Part shown: positions 35,255-47,460 of the stretch, one piece after another
Position numbering within the stretch: position 1 is the first letter of the stretch
How the letters are laid out: each line of letters starts with the position of its first letter
Source: Paracoccus saliphilus
GTDB taxonomy: Bacteria; Pseudomonadota; Alphaproteobacteria; Rhodobacterales; Rhodobacteraceae
Direction: 5' to 3'
Length of the DNA: 64,000 bases
Assembly (NCBI RefSeq): GCF_028553805.1
Contig: NZ_CP067141.1
Location: 62,001-126,000, forward strand
Notes under the pieces: model-generated
What the model was told of the DNA's origin: nothing
The model's database searches: none
The model's input: only the letters and a program-made list of their open reading frames with translations
Program-made: the position numbers and the translations under genes

Positions 35255-35665
35255 TCAGGGCAAGGTGCTGCGTCTCGCGGCGCCGTCGAACAGCAATTCG
35301 CATGTTTCCGCCCTCAGGCCCTTGCGCGCATTATCCCTGGAATGAGCCTCGACCCACCTGGTCAGTTGGGCGAGTGTGGGCTCTTCAAGACCCTGTTTGT
35401 CCAGATCGGCCTTGGCAACGGTTTTCGCATGCGCGTAAATCCGCGGCTTTTCCAGTTTTACCGAACAGCCCCAGGCAAGCACGAGATCGCTCGCGACCTC
35501 CTCGATATAGGCGTTCTGCTCGTCGTTCAGGCGCGAGGCGATGCCTTCCATCTCGGCGATGCTGGCCTCGCGTTCGGCGGCTTTCCCGCCGCCGGTGCCA
35601 CCCTGCTCGCAGGCGGTCAGCGCCGTGATGGCTGCAAATGCCGAAATGAGAATGGTCTTGTTCAT
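35255..35665 (-). CDS. Hypothetical lipoprotein
   Basis: This 136-residue protein has a type II signal peptide, MNKTILISAFAAITALTAC, with lipobox LTAC and Cys19 as lipidation site, followed by a Gly/Glu linker. The mature part is helical and has two further cysteines (AWGCSV and AETCELL) that could form a disulfide in the periplasm. It precedes the zincin gene on the same strand. An inhibitor or immunity role for that protein is only inferred from position. The ATG at 35665 follows a GGGGGAT stretch. Confidence 0.65.
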   Translation of the reverse strand: MNKTILISAFAAITALTACEQGGTGGGKAAEREASIAEMEGIASRLNDEQNAYIEEVASDLVLAWGCSVKLEKPRIYAHAKTVAKADLDKQGLEEPTLAQLTRWVEAHSRDNARKGLRAETCELLFDGAARRSTLP

Positions 35666-36029
35666 AAGATCCCCCGTGCTTGCAATCGATTGCCTGTCTG
35701 CCGACTTATCGGGGTGACTGCAACCTGAAGAGGTAGGAATTTCCTATGAAATCCGCCTTCGCGCCCTTGGCATCGGCCAGTGCGACATCGCGGATGGAAT
35801 TGTTGCGGATGTTCCGTTTCTGGCGATCTGAAAGAATGCAGGCGGGATCTGCCGCGCAAAGTTGACAGCTGGCAACCCGCGCGGGGCGATCCGCCTGATT
35901 GAGTATGGGGGCGTCCCGGCCATCCTCCGTGGAAGTGCGGCGGCCACGGTCAGCCAGTTGCTGGAACGACAAGCGTCCCGTTCATGGCCAGGAAGTGAGG
36001 GTATCCCCGGTGGAGGGCCGTGAGTTCCG
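35666..36029. other. Gene-free stretch between the lipoprotein gene and ureG
   Basis: These 364 bases hold one long minus-strand frame (35706-35972, TTG start, 88 residues, no ribosome site) ending NNSIRDVALADAKGAKADF. It could be the remnant of a larger gene, but I cannot support it as a working one. No terminator for the urease operon is visible. Confidence 0.35.
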
Positions 36030-36683
36030 TTATACCGCCTGAATGCCCCTGCGGTCGCCTTCGATCGGCGCAAGCGCCAACCCGCCCTCGCGGACAAGGA
36101 AATCCGCGATGTCCTGCACGCCGCCGCCATGACGTAGCGAGGCCATGACCACCGGACGTGTCCCGCGCGAGGCACGTGCATCGGCCTCCAGCAATTCGGC
36201 ATCGACGCCCACATGCGGCGCAAGATCGATCTTGTTCACCACCAGCAGGTCGGAGCGCGCCAGGCCGGGGCCGCGCTTGCGGGGGATGTCCTGGCCCGCG
36301 GCGGTGTCGATGACATAGATGGTCAGATCGGCCAGTTCCGGCGAGAATGTCGCGGCAAGATTGTCGCCGCCCGACTCGATCAGCACCAGGTCGAGATCGG
36401 GAAAAGCGACGTTCAGATCGGCGATAGCGGCAAGGTTGATGCTGGCATCCTCGCGGATCGCGGTATGCGGGCAGCCGCCGGTCTCGACGCCCCGGATACG
36501 CTCTTGCGGCAGGACCTGCGCGCGCATCAGCGCCTCGGCATCCTCGCGCGTGTAGATGTCATTGGTGATCACCGCCATGGACAGGCGCGGGGCGAGGTGG
36601 CGCGCCAGTTGCTCGGTCAGGGTGGTCTTGCCTGCACCGACGGGTCCGCCGATACCGACGCGAAGGGGGCCGTTGAAGCTCAT
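36030..36683 (-). CDS. ureG: Urease accessory GTPase UreG
   Basis: UreG couples GTP hydrolysis to nickel delivery to apo-urease. The 217-residue protein has P-loop [19 protein letters not shown] (12-30), [17 protein letters not shown] with the Cys-Pro-His nickel site (near 65-81), [17 protein letters not shown] and [10 protein letters not shown]. It is the last gene of the urease operon and overlaps ureF by 4 bases. Confidence 0.96.
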   Translation of the reverse strand: MSFNGPLRVGIGGPVGAGKTTLTEQLARHLAPRLSMAVITNDIYTREDAEALMRAQVLPQERIRGVETGGCPHTAIREDASINLAAIADLNVAFPDLDLVLIESGGDNLAATFSPELADLTIYVIDTAAGQDIPRKRGPGLARSDLLVVNKIDLAPHVGVDAELLEADARASRGTRPVVMASLRHGGGVQDIADFLVREGGLALAPIEGDRRGIQAV

Positions 36684-37333
36684 GATCTGAAAATCCTCGT
36701 TCTCATGGTTTCATGCGACATGGCGGCGATGTCCGCGCCCCATGTTGCGCTGACCAGATCGGCCTCGGAGGCCGATGCGGCGCGGATCGCCGTGGCCAGC
36801 AGCGTCGGCTGCAGCCCGGCCAGCATCGCCTGTCCCTCGACCGGACCAAGTGGCATGAAGCGCACCGCAGCCGAGATCAGCGCCGCCGCCTGCGCCTGCA
36901 GAAAAGCGGCGATCATCTCGGGGGCGGGCAACGGGAACCCGGCGCAGGCCCGACCGAAGGCGACCGGCAGCGCGGCGGGGGCATGGGCCTCGCCTGTCAG
37001 TGCCGTGACATTGGCGGAAAACGCGGTTCCCTGCTCGATGGTCTCGGTCAGGCGTTGCGAGCCCATGCAGGTGGCGCGGGCCAGATCGTCCAGCCCGGCA
37101 TGATCGGCACCGGGCCGCAGCGACAGCGACACCAGGACCCCATCCGTCCAGCCTCCGCCATGTTCCAGCCAGTCGGCCAGCCATTGCGGCAGGGTCGCGC
37201 GGGTCGCCGCCCCCCGGTCCATCGCCCATTCCAGCCCTTGCGACCAAGCGAAACCGCCCACCGGGAAGGCGGGCGACAGGTATTGCGCCAGCCGCAGCCG
37301 GGCGGCGTCAGGCGTGATCGTGCTGATGGTCAT
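36680..37333 (-). CDS. ureF: Urease accessory protein UreF
   Basis: This helical protein of about 217 residues bridges UreG and UreD on the urease surface. [20 protein letters not shown] (about 12-31) is the family signature, and the C-terminal block [12 protein letters not shown] is the expected UreD-binding end. The start is ambiguous because it lies inside the His-rich tail of ureE: ATG 37333 or ATG 37339. The frame also runs open upstream through ureE, but those codons give no UreF sequence. Confidence 0.93.
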   Translation of the reverse strand: MTISTITPDAARLRLAQYLSPAFPVGGFAWSQGLEWAMDRGAATRATLPQWLADWLEHGGGWTDGVLVSLSLRPGADHAGLDDLARATCMGSQRLTETIEQGTAFSANVTALTGEAHAPAALPVAFGRACAGFPLPAPEMIAAFLQAQAAALISAAVRFMPLGPVEGQAMLAGLQPTLLATAIRAASASEADLVSATWGADIAAMSHETMRTRIFRS

Positions 37334-37796
37334 GGTCATGGGCATGTGCATGAAAGTGACCGTGGTCATGGCCGAAGGTGCGGCCATGGCCATAGGCACC
37401 CTTTTCGGGGCTGAAGGGCAAGCTCGCGTGCTCGATCCGCGCGCCAAGCTGGTCCAGCATCGCCTCCAGCACGTGATCGGCGCGGATGATCAGCCGCTCC
37501 GCCTCGATCCGGCAGGGGGTGTGGCGATTGCCGATATGCCAGGCAAGGCGGGGCAGGTCGCCGCGAATGACCAGCACCGGCTCGGCGGCGGCATGGACGA
37601 GGATCCGGCGGCCATCCGACAGCAGGAAAGCGTCGCCATCCTCAAGACTGGTGACCTCGGGCAGATCGACAAGGAAATCGCCCGCGTCGCAGGCCAGCCG
37701 CTTGCGGCGCAGCAGCCGCCCCTCGTAATCCAGCATCACGCCGCCATCGAAGGGGCCGGAAGCATTGCGGATCACCTGGTGGCTATGGGGGATCAT
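37308..37796 (-). CDS. ureE: Urease nickel metallochaperone UreE
   Basis: The 162-residue protein binds nickel for urease assembly. The N-terminal domain (GRLLRRKRLACDAGDFLVDL, about 27-46) is followed by the metal-binding domain with WHIGNRHTPC (about 86-95). The C-terminal tail, from about residue 142, is almost only His, Asp, Gly and Ala ([20 protein letters not shown]) and would buffer several Ni ions. The tail codons overlap the ureF start by 26-32 bases. Confidence 0.95.
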   Translation of the reverse strand: MIPHSHQVIRNASGPFDGGVMLDYEGRLLRRKRLACDAGDFLVDLPEVTSLEDGDAFLLSDGRRILVHAAAEPVLVIRGDLPRLAWHIGNRHTPCRIEAERLIIRADHVLEAMLDQLGARIEHASLPFSPEKGAYGHGRTFGHDHGHFHAHAHDHDHQHDHA

Positions 37797-37806
37797 CGGG
37801 GACTCC

Positions 37807-39495
37807 TCAGAACAGGAAATAGCGCTGCGCCATGGGCAGCTCGCTTGCGGGCTCGCAACTCAGCAATTTGCCATCGGCGCGGACCTCGTAGGTTTCGGGA
37901 TCGACCTCGATCTCGGGCATGGCATCGTTCAGCACCATGTCTGTCTTGCCGATGTCGCGTGTCTGCTCGACCGCGATCAGCACCTTGTCCAGACCCTCGC
38001 CCGCCCCGGCCTCCAGCCCCGCGCGTGACAGGAACAGCGCCGAGGCGCGGCGCGAATGCCCCCACATCGGACGGCTGAAGACCGGCTGCACCGGGATCGA
38101 GCCATTCGGATCGCCCATCTGCGCCACGCTGATCTGGCCGCCGACCAGCACCATCTCGGGCTTGACGCCGAAGAATGCCGGGGACCACAGCACCAGATCA
38201 GCACGCTTGCCGGGGGTGATGCTGCCGATATGGGCGCTGACCCCATGCGCGATGGCCGGGTTGATCGTGTATTTGGCGATATAGCGGCGGGCGCGCAGAT
38301 TGTCGTTCTCGCCCTGCTCGCCTTCCAGCCGCCCGCGCTGGCGGCGCATCTTGTCGGCGGTCTGCCATGTGCGGATGATCACCTCGCCGATCCGGCCCAT
38401 CGCCTGACTGTCCGACGAGATCACGCTGAAGGCACCCAGATCATGCAGGATATCCTCGGCGGCAATGGTCTCGCGCCGAATGCGGGATTCGGCGAAGGCG
38501 ACATCCTCGGGCACCCGGCGGTCCAGATGGTGGCAGACCATCAGCATGTCCAGATGCTCTTCGATGGTATTTGCCGTGTAGGGCCGGGTCGGGTTGGTCG
38601 ACGACGGCAGCACATTGCCCATGCCCACCATGCGGATGATGTCGGGGGCATGGCCGCCGCCCGCGCCCTCGGTGTGATAGGCATGGATCGTGCGCCCGCC
38701 GATGGCCGCCATCGTGTCCTCGACAAAGCCGGATTCGTTCAGCGTGTCGGTATGGATCATCACCTGCACATCCATCGCGTCGGCCACATTCAGGCAATTG
38801 TCGATGGCGGCGGGGGTGGTGCCCCAATCCTCGTGCAGTTTCAGCGCGCAGGCCCCGGCGCGGACCTGTTCCTCAAGGGGTTCGGGGCGCGAGGCATTGC
38901 CCTTGCCCGCCACGCCGATATTGACGGGCAGATCGGCGCAGGCTTCCAGCATTCGGGCGATATGCCACGGGCCGGGGGTGCAGGTGGTGGCCAGAGTGCC
39001 ATGCGCGGGTCCGGTGCCGCCACCGAGCAGCGTCGTGACGCCGGAATGCAGCGCGTGATCGACCTGCTGCGGGCAGATGTAATGGATATGGCAATCGAAG
39101 CCGCCGGGGGTCAGGATGCGGCCCTCGCCCGCGATGATCTCGGTTCCCGGTCCGATGATCAGGGTGACGCCCGGCTGCGTGTCGGGATTGCCCGCCTTGC
39201 CGATCCCGGCGATGCGGCCTTCCTTCAGCCCGACATCTGCCTTGGTGATGCCCTGATGGTCGAATACGACTACGCCGGTGATGACGGTATCCATCACGCC
39301 GCCCGCGCGCGTGACCTGGGACTGGCCCATGCCGTCACGCACGACCTTGCCGCCGCCGAATTTCACCTCTTCTCCGGGGATGGTCAGGTCGCGCTCGACC
39401 TCGATCAATAGCTCGGTATCGGCCAGCCGGATGCGGTCGCCACTCGTCGGGCCATACATCGCGGCATAATCGGCGCGGGAGAGGGTCAGAGCCAT
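37807..39495 (-). CDS. ureC: Urease alpha subunit
   Basis: The 562-residue catalytic subunit is complete. HIHYICPQQ (first nickel histidines), [10 protein letters not shown] with the lysine to be carbamylated (about 208-217), [22 protein letters not shown] and the active-site flap MVCHHLDRR with the catalytic histidine are all present. The ATG at 39495 overlaps the ureB stop by one base (TAATG). It hydrolyses urea to ammonia in the cytoplasm together with UreA and UreB. Confidence 0.97.
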   Translation of the reverse strand: MALTLSRADYAAMYGPTSGDRIRLADTELLIEVERDLTIPGEEVKFGGGKVVRDGMGQSQVTRAGGVMDTVITGVVVFDHQGITKADVGLKEGRIAGIGKAGNPDTQPGVTLIIGPGTEIIAGEGRILTPGGFDCHIHYICPQQVDHALHSGVTTLLGGGTGPAHGTLATTCTPGPWHIARMLEACADLPVNIGVAGKGNASRPEPLEEQVRAGACALKLHEDWGTTPAAIDNCLNVADAMDVQVMIHTDTLNESGFVEDTMAAIGGRTIHAYHTEGAGGGHAPDIIRMVGMGNVLPSSTNPTRPYTANTIEEHLDMLMVCHHLDRRVPEDVAFAESRIRRETIAAEDILHDLGAFSVISSDSQAMGRIGEVIIRTWQTADKMRRQRGRLEGEQGENDNLRARRYIAKYTINPAIAHGVSAHIGSITPGKRADLVLWSPAFFGVKPEMVLVGGQISVAQMGDPNGSIPVQPVFSRPMWGHSRRASALFLSRAGLEAGAGEGLDKVLIAVEQTRDIGKTDMVLNDAMPEIEVDPETYEVRADGKLLSCEPASELPMAQRYFLF

Positions 39496-39800
39496 TACAA
39501 AGCCCCCATGATGTCTTTGCGAAAACCCTGCACGATCCGGTCGCCCGCATAGGGGATCAGCCGGATCTCGCGCGATTGGCCAGGCTCGAAGCGCATAGCG
39601 GTGCCTGCCGGGATGCACAGGCGCATGCCACGGGCGGCGGCGCGGTCAAAGCGCAGCGCCGGGTTGGTTTCGGCGAAATGGTAATGGCTGCCCACCTGGA
39701 TGGGGCGGTCGCCGCTATTGGCAACCATGAGGGTGATCGGCTCGCGGCCCTCGTTCAGTGCGATGTCACCAGAGGCGGGAATGATTTCACCGGGGATCAT
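39495..39800 (-). CDS. ureB: Urease beta subunit
   Basis: The 101-residue protein starts [20 protein letters not shown], the classical UreB opening, and has [20 protein letters not shown] and [16 protein letters not shown]. It ends one base inside ureC. The gene directly follows ureJ (3 bp). Confidence 0.96.
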   Translation of the reverse strand: MIPGEIIPASGDIALNEGREPITLMVANSGDRPIQVGSHYHFAETNPALRFDRAAARGMRLCIPAGTAMRFEPGQSREIRLIPYAGDRIVQGFRKDIMGAL

Positions 39801-39803
39801 GGC

Positions 39804-40364
39804 CTAGCCCGCAACCGCAAGAAGCAGACCGGCGAGGGTCGTGCCGCCCCCGATGCCGCGCAGAAACGTATCGCGGCGGAGCAGCTTGCCGATCCCGATG
39901 CCGAGCAAATGCAGCGCCATGGTCGCGGCGGCAAAACCGAGCGCATAGGGGAGCAGGCCCTGCGCCGGGCCCTCTGCCCCATGCGCCCAGCCATGGGCAA
40001 AGCCGAAGATCGCGGCCCCCGGAACCAGCATCGCCATGGGCAGGCGCATGGCCATCGCCACCAGCGCGCCGAGGATCACCACCGAGGCGAGGATCATCGG
40101 CTCGACCCCGGCAAAAGGCAGTCCCGCCCAACCCGACAGCCCGCCCGCGATCATCGCAGTGACGAATGCGGCTGGCAGCGCCCAGAGCGCCCGCCCGCCG
40201 ATCTGCGCCGCCAGCAGGCCAAGCGCGACCATGGCCAGCAGGTGATCGGCGCCGCCGACGGGATGCGACAGGCCGCCGATGAATTGGCCTGACTCATGTC
40301 CGGGATGCGCGAATGCCATGCCGGGCAGGATTGCGGCGGCGGTCAGGGTGAAAAATCGTTTCAT
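39804..40364 (-). CDS. ureJ: HupE/UreJ family nickel permease
   Basis: The 186-residue membrane protein has a signal-like first helix ending GMAFA, then the histidine-rich HPGHESGQFIGGLSHPVGGADHL split by about 20 residues (the HPxxGxDH signature) and about six helices with FGFAHGWAHGAEGP (about 121-134). HupE/UreJ proteins import nickel. Its place between ureA and ureB ties nickel uptake to urease production. Confidence 0.9.
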   Translation of the reverse strand: MKRFFTLTAAAILPGMAFAHPGHESGQFIGGLSHPVGGADHLLAMVALGLLAAQIGGRALWALPAAFVTAMIAGGLSGWAGLPFAGVEPMILASVVILGALVAMAMRLPMAMLVPGAAIFGFAHGWAHGAEGPAQGLLPYALGFAAATMALHLLGIGIGKLLRRDTFLRGIGGGTTLAGLLLAVAG

Positions 40365-40676
40365 TCAAGCCTCCTGGCGGATCGGGTGATGGACGGTGAC
40401 CAGCTTGGTGCCGTCGGGAAAGGTGGCCTCGACTTGCACCGACCCGATCATCTCGGGCACGCCCTGCATGCATTGATCGGCGGTGATCACATGCGCCCCC
40501 GCCTGCATTAGATCGGCCACGCTGCGGCCGTCGCGCGCGCCCTCGACGACGAAATCGGTGATCAGGGCGATGGCCTCGGGATGGTTCAGCTTGACGCCAC
40601 GGGCCAGCCGCCCGCGGGCGACCATCGCGGCGACCGAGACCAACAGTTTCTCGCGTTCACGGGGGGTTAGGTTCAT
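40365..40676 (-). CDS. ureA: Urease gamma subunit
   Basis: The 103-residue protein begins [20 protein letters not shown] and contains [32 protein letters not shown] and [20 protein letters not shown], the full UreA pattern. Its stop touches the ureJ start. ureD ends 3 bases upstream. Confidence 0.97.
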   Translation of the reverse strand: MNLTPREREKLLVSVAAMVARGRLARGVKLNHPEAIALITDFVVEGARDGRSVADLMQAGAHVITADQCMQGVPEMIGSVQVEATFPDGTKLVTVHHPIRQEA

Positions 40677-40679
40677 GGG

Positions 40680-41492
40680 TCAGACCTGCCAGACACGGGG
40701 TAAGGGATCGGGGCGCAGCACCTGCAGCAAGCGGTTGATCTGCCGTCTCAGCGGCCAACCATCCCCGGCCAGAAGCCGCAGGACCAGCCGCCCGGGCGGA
40801 GCGCTGGCAGCGGATGTCACGCCGGGTTCGGTCAACGTGTCGCGGGCGCGACCCAGCAAATCCGGGGCATGCGGGGCAATCACCGACAGCGTTGCCATGG
40901 CCTTCGCGCCATTCAGCATAGCCGCACCGTCCAGCCGCCGCAGCCCGGCATCGTCCAGCGCCAGCGCATCGTGATGCAGGATGCGGCCTTCGCGCCGGAC
41001 CACGCGGCGGTCATGCAAACGCAGATGCGTCAGGGTCTCGCCCATGGCCAGCCGGCCCAGCACGACCATTTCCAGCAGCATGCAGCCCGCGCCCGGTGCC
41101 AGGTCGACCTCGGTCACGCGATCCAGCGCGGCACCGTCGAAGAGGATGGTTTCCTGCGGCAGCCAGTCCAGCCAGCCATCCTCGCCGATGCTCAGCCGCA
41201 CATACGCCCGCGCCATATCGCCTTCGGCACGATAGGCGCGCTCGGCCGTCTGTGTCGTCGCCAGGGCGCGCGTGCGGGGATGCAGCTCGATCCCGTATTC
41301 GAGCCGGTCATCCGAGGCCAGCCCGCCAGAGGTGTTCAGGAACACGATCTCGGGCAATCCTCCTGCGACCCGCGGCAGCATCGCCTTGGCCGAACCCGAC
41401 TGCGCCAGATCGACGATACCGCGGGGACCGAGGACAATTCGCGCCTGGCCATGGCTGCGCTGGAAAGCGGATATGCGGGGCGAGTCGAACAT
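40680..41492 (-). CDS. ureD: Urease accessory protein UreD
   Basis: First gene of the operon. The 270-residue scaffold protein recruits UreF-UreG to apo-urease. Typical segments are PRVAGGLPEIVFLNTSGGLA (about 40-59), TRALATTQTAERAYRA (about 73-88) and WLDWLPQETILFDGAAL (about 107-123). The start at 41492 is the first Met with sensible homology; a GGACCC stretch lies upstream. Confidence 0.94.
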   Translation of the reverse strand: MFDSPRISAFQRSHGQARIVLGPRGIVDLAQSGSAKAMLPRVAGGLPEIVFLNTSGGLASDDRLEYGIELHPRTRALATTQTAERAYRAEGDMARAYVRLSIGEDGWLDWLPQETILFDGAALDRVTEVDLAPGAGCMLLEMVVLGRLAMGETLTHLRLHDRRVVRREGRILHHDALALDDAGLRRLDGAAMLNGAKAMATLSVIAPHAPDLLGRARDTLTEPGVTSAASAPPGRLVLRLLAGDGWPLRRQINRLLQVLRPDPLPRVWQV

Positions 41493-44011
<2,519 letters not shown>

Positions 44012-44071
44012 TTGATTGAACCTGCCCCCGGCGGGCTGTTCGCCGAGGGAACAAATCTTTCAAGACGCATG

Positions 44072-44117
44072 GACGCGCGGGAAGGCGAAACGCCCTTCTC
44101 GCGCGTCTTGCTTTTGG
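44072..44117 (+). terminator. Rho-independent terminator of katG
   Basis: GACGCGCGGGAAGGCG (44072-44087), loop AAA, then CGCCCTTCTCGCGCGTC (44091-44107) form a long stem with one mismatch and one bulge, followed by TTGCTTTTGG. Confidence 0.75.
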
Positions 44118-44344
44118 TCCGGACATTGTGATCTGCGCCCCACGCCGCCGAGCCACCGCCCCAATGCGCACACCTCGCAGAGGTTGAAAGTTACCTGTTG
44201 CGAACACCTGAAATTCGTACTATGTATACCAAATGTGAGTACATGGTTCCTTGTTTTGTCGAACTGCCCGATGACACAGATACGGTCCCTTTTGTCGAAC
44301 AAGTGCACATTTTTTTTTCGTCATCGGGCAGTTACCACCATTCC

Positions 44345-44537
44345 CGACATATATATGATGGCGACGGTGGGATGATTGATCCGCTGAAGCGGCGCAGAGC
44401 GGACATACGGGTGCGCCGGCGGTCACTGGCCAACGCAGGCGACAGAACCGTCGATACGCAGCCTCCTCCCCTTCGGTATAAATTGCCTTGAGAGACAGGG
44501 TCCAGGCAGCAGCTGAAAGCAGGAAATGCTGAGTCAT
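44345..44537 (-). pseudogene. IS1595-family transposase, N-terminal fragment
   Basis: From ATG 44537 the minus strand reads MTQHFLLSAAAWTLSLKAIY, EGEEAAYRRFCRLRWP and GAPVCPLCAA. This is the start of ISXO2-like/IS1595 transposases with the first half of the zinc ribbon (CPxC). Similarity stops soon after residue 65 and the DDE domain is absent. Confidence 0.6.
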
Positions 44538-44619
44538 GGTCACCTCGAAACGCGACAGATGTTTTCATTATGTTCTCGCTGTTCCTGCCAAGCAAGTCTT
44601 TGGTGCATTTGCTACCTAA

Positions 44620-44830
44620 GACCGAATGTCTGAACGCGCACTGGTTCTTGACGCTTGCAGATGCAGCCGAAAAGTTGGAGGCTTGACGTAGATACTACAA
44701 CGAAGAACGGCCAAACAGTGCGATCGGTAACAAAACTCCGGTCATGCTGACGAAATCGGGGGACTCACCAGCCTGTCACCCTGATTGAAGCCGGAAAACT
44801 CTCGCCATGAGTGGTAGAAGGTTCAGAGTC
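44620..44830 (+). mobile_element. IS3-family transposase, C-terminal remnant and element end
   Basis: One frame reads CLNAHWFLTLADAAEKLEA, a TGA stop, then RRYYNEERPNSAIGNKTP and MLTKSGDSPACHPD to a natural stop at about 44787. Intact IS3-family OrfB proteins have Trp where the TGA stands, so a TGG codon mutated. The N-terminal catalytic domain is missing. The non-coding bases to about 44830 match those following the fragment at 11.05 kb, so both are ends of the same element type. Confidence 0.7.
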
Positions 44831-45031
44831 GAACTACCTTCACCTTGCGTTATTCGACCTGATTATAGATCGGTTCATCGCGCATCAATCTAGATCTTAT
44901 CATGCATATTTATCGTTCCTATCGTTGGAATTGATTGCAGGCCGATGCAGAGGCGTTTTGAGTAAATATCCACATAATATGCAGGTGAGTTAGTGAAGGG
45001 TTATTTGGTTTGGAAGGGCTTTAAAGTATAT

Positions 45032-45050
45032 AAAATACTATTAGTATTTT
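45032..45050. promoter_or_regulatory. AT-rich palindrome upstream of the outer-membrane protein gene
   Basis: AAAATACTA-T-TAGTATTTT is a perfect 9-bp inverted repeat around one base, about 80 bases before the start at 45130. It could be an operator. The surrounding 300 bases are strikingly AT-rich for this genome. Confidence 0.4.
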
Positions 45051-45129
45051 TTCTAAATAAACCTTGATCGGCATGCCATCCTATCAGATACTTGAGGATA
45101 ATATTCGCATTTTCTTAGGGGCGACCTCC

Positions 45130-45885
45130 ATGACATTCAAATTTCTTACGTCCGTCTCCATTCTTGTTGGAGCAGGGATTCTTACGAATGCAACAGCCTT
45201 TGCCGGAGGCTACGCTGCCTCGGTTGAGGAGCCGCCCATCGTTGCTACCCCAGCTGAGGCGCCCCCGAGCCCCGATTGGGCTGGTGCATATGCCGGTGGT
45301 TCTTTGGGATATGCCTTTGGCGGAGATGACATCGTAGGGCTCGAGCGCCGCAATACCAGTGGCGAAACGCTCCAGCATCGCTCCGATCTCGGTGCCGTCG
45401 ACCTGAAAGGCCCCACCTTCGGACTACATCTCGGCTATCGTTGGCAAAGAGACAACTGGGTCTTCGGCCCCGAGTTGGGCGTTGAAGGCAGTAGCGTTGA
45501 TGCGACAGATGCTATTGAGGCGATCGGTGTGGTCGGAGAGGTCAAATCTGAGCTAAACTATCTTGTCGCGCTGCGAATGAAGACAGGTTATGCGATCAAT
45601 CCGCAAACGCTGCTTTATGGAACGCTTGGTGTTGCACATGGCGATTTTGACTACACGTTGTCTCGCCCAGGCAATTCGCAGACTGAAAGCTATAGCGATA
45701 CGGCCTTTACGGCGGGTCTTGGGCTCGAACGCAAAATCAACGAGCGCCTGTCTGCGTTCGCGGAATGGGAGTTTCGTCAATTTGACAAGACTGAAATCAT
45801 CTACTCGGATGGTGATGATCACTTGGTCACCAATACTTCTCCAGAGCATCATCATATCAGAGTCGGTGTGAATTTCCGCTTCTGA
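45130..45885 (+). CDS. Outer-membrane beta-barrel protein (Omp25/porin-like)
   Basis: The 251-residue protein has a signal peptide (MTFKFLTSVSILVGAGILTN, cleavage near AFA-GG), a proline-rich linker (EEPPIVATPAEAPPSPDW) and then an eight-strand-type barrel: WAGAYAGGSLGYAFGG, LHLGYRWQRDNWVFGPELGV, GLGLERKINERLSAFAEWE and a C-terminal HHHIRVGVNFRF ending in Phe, the outer-membrane sorting signal. This is the layout of Rhizobiales/Rhodobacterales Omp25/31-like proteins. An ATG at 45064 lies in frame but adds non-signal residues. It sits downstream of insertion-element remnants in AT-rich DNA, consistent with acquisition. Confidence 0.82.
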   Translation: MTFKFLTSVSILVGAGILTNATAFAGGYAASVEEPPIVATPAEAPPSPDWAGAYAGGSLGYAFGGDDIVGLERRNTSGETLQHRSDLGAVDLKGPTFGLHLGYRWQRDNWVFGPELGVEGSSVDATDAIEAIGVVGEVKSELNYLVALRMKTGYAINPQTLLYGTLGVAHGDFDYTLSRPGNSQTESYSDTAFTAGLGLERKINERLSAFAEWEFRQFDKTEIIYSDGDDHLVTNTSPEHHHIRVGVNFRF

Positions 45886-45998
45886 GCCGGTTTCAAAAGG
45901 AATTTTGGTTAAAAATTTGCATCGGCATTCTTTGCTACTGAGCTGAAGGATCTCGGTTCAGTCAGTTTCTGTGCCCCATGAGGCGAATTGGGGTAGAT

Positions 45999-47306
45999 AT
46001 GGAGAATTCCCTGTTGCCTATAATTCCAACGCAGCGGGTCTTCTTGCTGCTTCAGGGTCCGCATGGTCCCTTCTTTGATCATCTAGGCCGGATTCTGCGG
46101 GCATCCGGGGCCGATGTCTGGCGCTGTGGCTTCAATGCCGGCGACGAATTCTTCTGGTCCGACAAGCTTCGTTTCATCCGCCATACCGGAACGGTAGAGG
46201 ACTGGCCTGCCCATCTCGAGCAAATCCTCAGCGAGAAAAACGTCACCGATATCGTGCTCTACGGCGATGTCCGCCCGATACATGCGACGGCACGCAAGCT
46301 TGCCTCGCAGCGCGGGCTGCGCATTCATGTCTTCGAAGAGGGCTACCTGCGCCCCTATTGGATCAGCTACGAGCGCGGAGGTTCCAACGGCAATTCGGCG
46401 CTGATGCATATCCCATTAGCGGAGATGAGGACTGCACTTTATGAAACCGAGGACGAGATCCGGCGTCCCCCTGCGCGTTGGGGAGACATGCGTCATCATA
46501 AATTCTATGGCGCATTTTATCATTTCCTGGTACTCGTCGCGAACCGGGCCTATCGCCACTATCGCAGCCATCGGGTCATCTCGATCAGGCGTGAGTTCCG
46601 ACTGAACCTGCAGCGTTTCCTATCGACTCCGACGCATAACTTGGCAACCGCGATCCAATGGCGAAGGTTCCGTCGCGCCGGCCGGCCCTATTCCCTCGTG
46701 CTGATGCAGCTCGAACATGACTCGAATTTTCTCGGCCATTCACCCTTCAGCAGCAATGCCGATTTCGTCGAAACGGTAGTGGAAGAATTCGCCCGCAGCG
46801 CGCCGCAACACCATCATCTGCTATTCAAGGCGCATCCGCTTGAAGATGGGAGGGCACGCAATCGCACCGCGATCCGCAACTCTGCCGCACGTCACGGAAT
46901 TTCGAACCGTGTCCATTACTTGCGCGGCGGCAAGCTTGCCATGCTGCTTTCTCAGGCTCGTTCGATCGTGACGGTCAACTCGACAGCCGCGCAACAAGCT
47001 CTGTGGCGCAATCTGCCAGTCAAATCTCTCGGGCAAGCGGTCTACAACAAACCTGGCCTCGTATCGGAGCAGACGTTGGCTGATTTCTTTACCCAACCCG
47101 AGCCCCCGGACCCGAACGCCTATAGAATCCTCAGAAATTACCTGCTGCAGACCAGCCAGATTCCCGGGGGATTCTACTCGGAGCGTTCACGTGCCCATGC
47201 TTTGCGAAACGTCAGCGATCTGATCCTCGCCTCCAACGGTCCCTATCAATCGCTGGCTTCGGGACAGATCACATTTCGGCAACAGATAACCGCAAGAGGT
47301 CGTTAG
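45999..47306 (+). CDS. KpsS/LipB-like capsule polysaccharide protein
   Basis: The product of about 435 residues has RVFLLLQGPHGPFFDHLGRI near the start (about 13-32), DIVLYGDVRPIHATARKLA (near 85), IHVFEEGYLRPYWI with the conserved EEGYLRP, HHLLFKAHPLED (near 273) and RSIVTVNSTAAQQALW (near 325). These are motifs of the KpsS/KpsC family of beta-Kdo transferases that build the linker of exported capsule. No other capsule genes are nearby. The ATG at 45999 has GGGG upstream; an in-frame ATG at 45978 is possible. Confidence 0.78.
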   Translation: MENSLLPIIPTQRVFLLLQGPHGPFFDHLGRILRASGADVWRCGFNAGDEFFWSDKLRFIRHTGTVEDWPAHLEQILSEKNVTDIVLYGDVRPIHATARKLASQRGLRIHVFEEGYLRPYWISYERGGSNGNSALMHIPLAEMRTALYETEDEIRRPPARWGDMRHHKFYGAFYHFLVLVANRAYRHYRSHRVISIRREFRLNLQRFLSTPTHNLATAIQWRRFRRAGRPYSLVLMQLEHDSNFLGHSPFSSNADFVETVVEEFARSAPQHHHLLFKAHPLEDGRARNRTAIRNSAARHGISNRVHYLRGGKLAMLLSQARSIVTVNSTAAQQALWRNLPVKSLGQAVYNKPGLVSEQTLADFFTQPEPPDPNAYRILRNYLLQTSQIPGGFYSERSRAHALRNVSDLILASNGPYQSLASGQITFRQQITARGR

Positions 47307-47460
47307 ACATTCCCCTACCTTGTTGTTAAGAAAGATAATTTTTATTCGTATTTTGTTTGCACGGCGAGAGACCTTTGGGTTTAATCTTCATATGTGATGG
47401 AGGCTCGATTGAGCGGGGGAATATCAGGTGAATTAGGTGCTTCGCTATTCGATGTTATCA

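Noticed and set aside
35706..35972. 88-residue minus-strand frame upstream of the lipoprotein gene
   Set aside because: TTG start without a ribosome site and no recognised domain. It could be a gene remnant but cannot be supported.
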